A DNA stretch of 8,125 nucleotides from positions 1-8,125 of the forward strand of contig JAJZFQ010000021.1 in NCBI GenBank assembly GCA_021805275.1. Reading direction: 5' to 3'. Positions 5,836 to 8,125 of this stretch are shown here, in pieces (position 1 is the stretch's first letter; each line of letters opens with the position of its first letter). The position numbers and the translations under genes are program-made. Source of the stretch: Pseudomonadota bacterium. Its GTDB lineage: Bacteria; Pseudomonadota; Gammaproteobacteria; Steroidobacterales; Steroidobacteraceae. The notes below the pieces were generated by a model that saw only the letters and a program-made list of their open reading frames with translations, did not search any database and was not told the DNA's origin.

Positions 5836-5865
5836 TTGTGCCTTGCTGGCGCATGGTGCTACATT
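5836..5865 (+). promoter_or_regulatory. weak candidate promoter for exporter pair
   Basis: TTGTGC (5836-5841) and TACATT (5860-5865) are separated by 18 bases and lie about 50 bases before the ATG at 5915. The -10 match is good (TACATT against TATAAT in four of six) while the -35 keeps only TTG. The local base composition is clearly less GC-rich than the surrounding genes, as expected for a promoter. The stretch 5708-5914 holds no other feature I can support. Confidence 0.3.
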
Positions 5866-5914
5866 CGGATCGAAATCGCATGTATGCGGGTCTGACCGAA
5901 AGAAGAAGATCGGG

Positions 5915-7255
5915 ATGGACGAAGAGCAAGGGGGACACGAGGAGCTTTTCAGACGCGAAGCGCTGCAATCGCAGCGCCGTGCCGCACTCGGCAGCATTCA
6001 GATCAATACACCGCCAGCGTTCTGGGCGGTAAGCCTGCTGGCCGTGGCGTTTGTCGTTGCGGCGGTGACCTATCTCTTTCTCGGCCATTACACGCAGCGA
6101 GCCACGGTGCAGGGTACACTCGTGCCAGCCTCGGGACTCGTGACGCTGAGTGCGACCGGCGCCGGCGATGTGCTTGCGGTCAACGTGCACCAGGGCGAGC
6201 GGGTCTCGGCGGGAGAGACGCTCGCAAGTTTCGACAACCCGCTCGAGAGCGCCGCGCTCGGCAACACGCTGGCGTTCATCACCTCGGAGCTCAACACCGA
6301 GCGCAAGGGGCTCGAGCAGGACCTCGCGACGCAATGGGCGCTCTCGACGAGCCGGCGCGCGACACTGCGCCAGAGCGTGTCGAGCTTTCGCGCGCAGCTT
6401 CAGCAGATCGACTCACAGTTGGTGTTGCAACGCAAGGAGGCGGCGAACATGGCGGCGCTGCTGAAGAGCATCGAGCCGCTTCGCAAGCAAGGCATCATTT
6501 CGCTGTACGACCTGCAGCAGCAGCAGGCCGATACCTTCAACGCGGAACTGCAGGTCAAAGCGTTACGGCGCGAGCGGCTCGGTCTCGCGCAACAGCTCGC
6601 GCAAGCGCAACAGCAACTGGCGCAAGTGCCTCTGACGCTCGCGGCACAGCAGAACGCGACCCGCAACAAGCTCGCGCAGCTCGAGCAGGCGCTCGCCCAG
6701 AACGAGGCGCAGCGCGAATGGGTGGTGAAGGCGCCCCGGGCTGGGATTGTCGCAACCCTGCTGATCAAGCCGGGCGAGACGGTGAGCGCCGGTGAGCCGT
6801 TGCTCACGGTCGTGCCCCGCCGCTCGCGGCTCGAAGCGCAACTGCTCGTGCCGAGCTCGGCGGTTGGCTTCGTGCGCGGCGGCCAGCAGGTTGTACTGCG
6901 CTATCAGGCGTTCCCATACCAGCGATTCGGGCTTCACTTTGGTGAGGTCGGTCAAGTCTCGCGCAGTGCCCTCTCCCCGCAGGAGGTGGCCGCGCTGGTC
7001 GGGCGGCAGAGCACCGTGCCGCTGTACCGGGTGATGGTGCGGCTGCGGGGTCAGACCGTGCGAGCGTACGGGCAACCGGTCGCCTTGCGCCCGGGCATGA
7101 CGCTGCATGCGGACATCCTGCTCGATCGGCGGCGGCTGATCGAATGGGTCCTCGAGCCGCTCTATGGGTTCAGCCGGCGGATGCTGGCGAGCGCGCCGCC
7201 GACTTCGAGGGTGTCCGCCGATCGAAAACCTGCAGCGGCGGGAGTGCGCACGTGA
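5915..7255 (+). CDS. HlyD-family membrane fusion protein of type I exporter
   Basis: This 446-residue protein is the periplasmic adaptor that links an inner-membrane ABC exporter to an outer-membrane channel, of the CvaA/RaxA type used with peptide exporters. A cytoplasmic tail is followed by one transmembrane helix at about 36-57, with the rest in the periplasm. The first half of the lipoyl domain is at 75-107 (VTLSATGAGDVLAVNVHQGE, ending in LASFDNP). A long Gln/Ala-rich coiled-coil hairpin spans about 110-268. The second lipoyl half is at 270-300 (VVKAPRAGIVATLLIKPGET), and a beta-barrel part follows at about 305-408, ending in GMTLHADILLDRRRLIEWVLEPLYG, the standard HlyD ending. I chose the ATG at 5915 because the frame upstream reads as non-protein and a purine-rich AGAAGAAG precedes it, though that ribosome binding site is modest. 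The stop overlaps the start of the ABC exporter (GTGA), showing coupling. Length is normal. Confidence 0.92.
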   Translation: MDEEQGGHEELFRREALQSQRRAALGSIQINTPPAFWAVSLLAVAFVVAAVTYLFLGHYTQRATVQGTLVPASGLVTLSATGAGDVLAVNVHQGERVSAGETLASFDNPLESAALGNTLAFITSELNTERKGLEQDLATQWALSTSRRATLRQSVSSFRAQLQQIDSQLVLQRKEAANMAALLKSIEPLRKQGIISLYDLQQQQADTFNAELQVKALRRERLGLAQQLAQAQQQLAQVPLTLAAQQNATRNKLAQLEQALAQNEAQREWVVKAPRAGIVATLLIKPGETVSAGEPLLTVVPRRSRLEAQLLVPSSAVGFVRGGQQVVLRYQAFPYQRFGLHFGEVGQVSRSALSPQEVAALVGRQSTVPLYRVMVRLRGQTVRAYGQPVALRPGMTLHADILLDRRRLIEWVLEPLYGFSRRMLASAPPTSRVSADRKPAAAGVRT

Positions 7256-8125
7256 GTGCGGCCGCCGAGAACGTGCTCGCGGGGCTGCGCTTCGGCGGCG
7301 GCAAGCGCCTGCCGGTGATCCTGCAGACCGAGGCGGCCGAGTGCGGCCTGGCGTGCCTCGCCATGGTGGCGAGCTACTACGGCTACGAGATCGACCTGCC
7401 GGGCATGCGCCGCAGAGCCTCGATGTCGCTGAAGGGCGCAACGCTGCGCCGGGTGATGGATATTGCCGGACAGCTGGCGCTCGATACCCGAGCGCTGCGG
7501 CTCGAGATCGAGGATCTCGCGGCGCTCAAGGCGCCCTGCCTCCTGCACTGGGATCTCGATCACTTCGTCGTGTTGAAGCGCGCCGGGGCGAAGGAGATCG
7601 TCATCCACGATCCGGCCCGTGGGGTGCAGCGGCTCACCTGGGCGAAGGTGTCGAAGCACTTTACCGGGGTGGCGCTCGAGCTGTGGCCGTCGGCGCGCTT
7701 CAAGCGGGCGCGGGTTCGGGAGGCCATCTCGCTGCGAGCCTTGAGCGGGCAGGTGCATGGGCTGAGACGCGCGCTCACCCAGATCCTGCTGCTGGCGCTC
7801 GCCCTCGAGGTGATGGTGCTCGCCGGCCCCCTCTATATGCAGTGGGTGCTCGATCAGGTCTTCCCCAGCGCCGATCACCAATTGCTCACCGTGCTCGGGA
7901 TCGGCTTCTTGCTGCTCACGGTCTTCCAGGTGGGCGTGACGGCGCTGCGCGCCTGGTGCATCACCTGGATCAGCGCCACCGTGAGCGTGCAGTGGGTGAA
8001 TAACCTCTTCGGGCATCTGCTGCGCCTGCCGCTCGCGTTCTTCGAGAAACGGCACATCGGGGATGTGGTCTCACGCTTTGGCTCCGTGCAGACCATCCAG
8101 AAGACCCTCACCACGCAGTTCGTCG
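7252..8125 (+). CDS. C39 peptidase ABC exporter, partial (3' end beyond window)
   Basis: The start is a GTG at 7252 overlapping the stop of the membrane fusion gene; the frame stays open for 291 codons to the window edge. The protein is a bacteriocin/peptide exporter that cuts the double-glycine leader and exports the peptide (CvaB/RaxB type, about 700 residues complete). The N-terminal C39 domain is intact: LQTEAAECGLACLAM gives the oxyanion Q25 and catalytic C31, H104 lies in HWDLDHFVVL, and D120 lies in IHDPARG. The first transmembrane segments are at about 182-205 (ALTQILLLALALEVMVLAGP) and 217-240 (LLTVLGIGFLLLTVFQVGV). The coupling-region signature GDVVSRFGS lies near residues 270-280. 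The nucleotide-binding domain lies outside. All catalytic residues being present argues for a processed peptide substrate rather than a C39-like docking domain for large proteins, which lacks the cysteine. No precursor gene is seen in this window. Confidence 0.94.
   Translation, partial: MSAAAENVLAGLRFGGGKRLPVILQTEAAECGLACLAMVASYYGYEIDLPGMRRRASMSLKGATLRRVMDIAGQLALDTRALRLEIEDLAALKAPCLLHWDLDHFVVLKRAGAKEIVIHDPARGVQRLTWAKVSKHFTGVALELWPSARFKRARVREAISLRALSGQVHGLRRALTQILLLALALEVMVLAGPLYMQWVLDQVFPSADHQLLTVLGIGFLLLTVFQVGVTALRAWCITWISATVSVQWVNNLFGHLLRLPLAFFEKRHIGDVVSRFGSVQTIQKTLTTQFV

Noticed and set aside
5704..5895. 63-codon + frame before the exporter, considered as a peptide precursor
   Set aside because: No double-glycine leader motif, GTG start without a ribosome binding site, and it overlaps the candidate promoter.
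6563..7441. Long minus-strand frames opposite the exporter genes, also 7162-8055
   Set aside because: They are the antisense of clear HlyD and C39-ABC coding sequence and have the Arg/Pro/His-rich composition of GC-rich shadows.
7164..8003. 279-codon + frame overlapping the ABC exporter
   Set aside because: Translation is Arg/Gly/Ala-rich without family resemblance, while the frame from 7252 gives an unmistakable C39 peptidase and transmembrane domain.

Overview
The window is GC-rich throughout, with strong G/C preference at third codon positions, and carries gene families typical of a high-GC member of the Pseudomonadota. The paired membrane fusion protein and C39-peptidase ABC exporter at the right end resembles the CvaA/CvaB or RaxA/RaxB arrangement. 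A gammaproteobacterium is my best guess, but there is no rRNA or housekeeping gene to test it.

Layout. (1) 25-525: a small putative membrane protein, followed by GC-rich inverted repeats and a clean intrinsic terminator (581-601). (2) 625-2452: an AlpA-family regulator overlapping by four bases (ATGA) with a helicase-like replication gene, which is split into two reading frames by a -1 shift at a run of five G (about 1174-1178). (3) 2459-2491: a strong hairpin between convergent genes, then an unrecognised 162-residue protein on the minus strand (2500-2988). (4) 2989-3411: a divergent control region holding a striking set of nested palindromes (3218-3273, with a further half-site to 3300) plus inverted repeats beside the ribosome binding sites of both divergent genes. 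It is the best candidate for an origin of transfer. (5) 3412-5461: a MOBV-type relaxase whose C-terminal half, with an LPD7-like domain, lies in another frame after a second frame change near 4436-4450. (6) 5462-5914: a junction with little coding potential and locally lower GC. (7) 5915 to the window end: a HlyD-type membrane fusion protein and the first 291 residues of a C39 peptidase ABC exporter, overlapping by four bases (GTGA).

Interpretation. Positions 25-5461 look like the core of an integrated mobilisable element or plasmid: a small AlpA regulator, an AAA+/SF3-like replication helicase, a relaxase and its control region. No integrase, conjugative coupling protein or mating-pair gene is seen, so any transfer would need a helper. 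The exporter on the right is a type I secretion pair for double-glycine leader peptides; its outer-membrane partner, precursor peptide and ABC nucleotide-binding domain are not in the window. Whether it is cargo of the element or flanking chromosome is undecided. Both core genes of the element carry one frame disruption. This means decay, sequence error in homopolymer or GC-rich tracts, or (less likely) programmed frameshifting. If each is corrected by one base, uninterrupted products of about 539 and 682 residues result.
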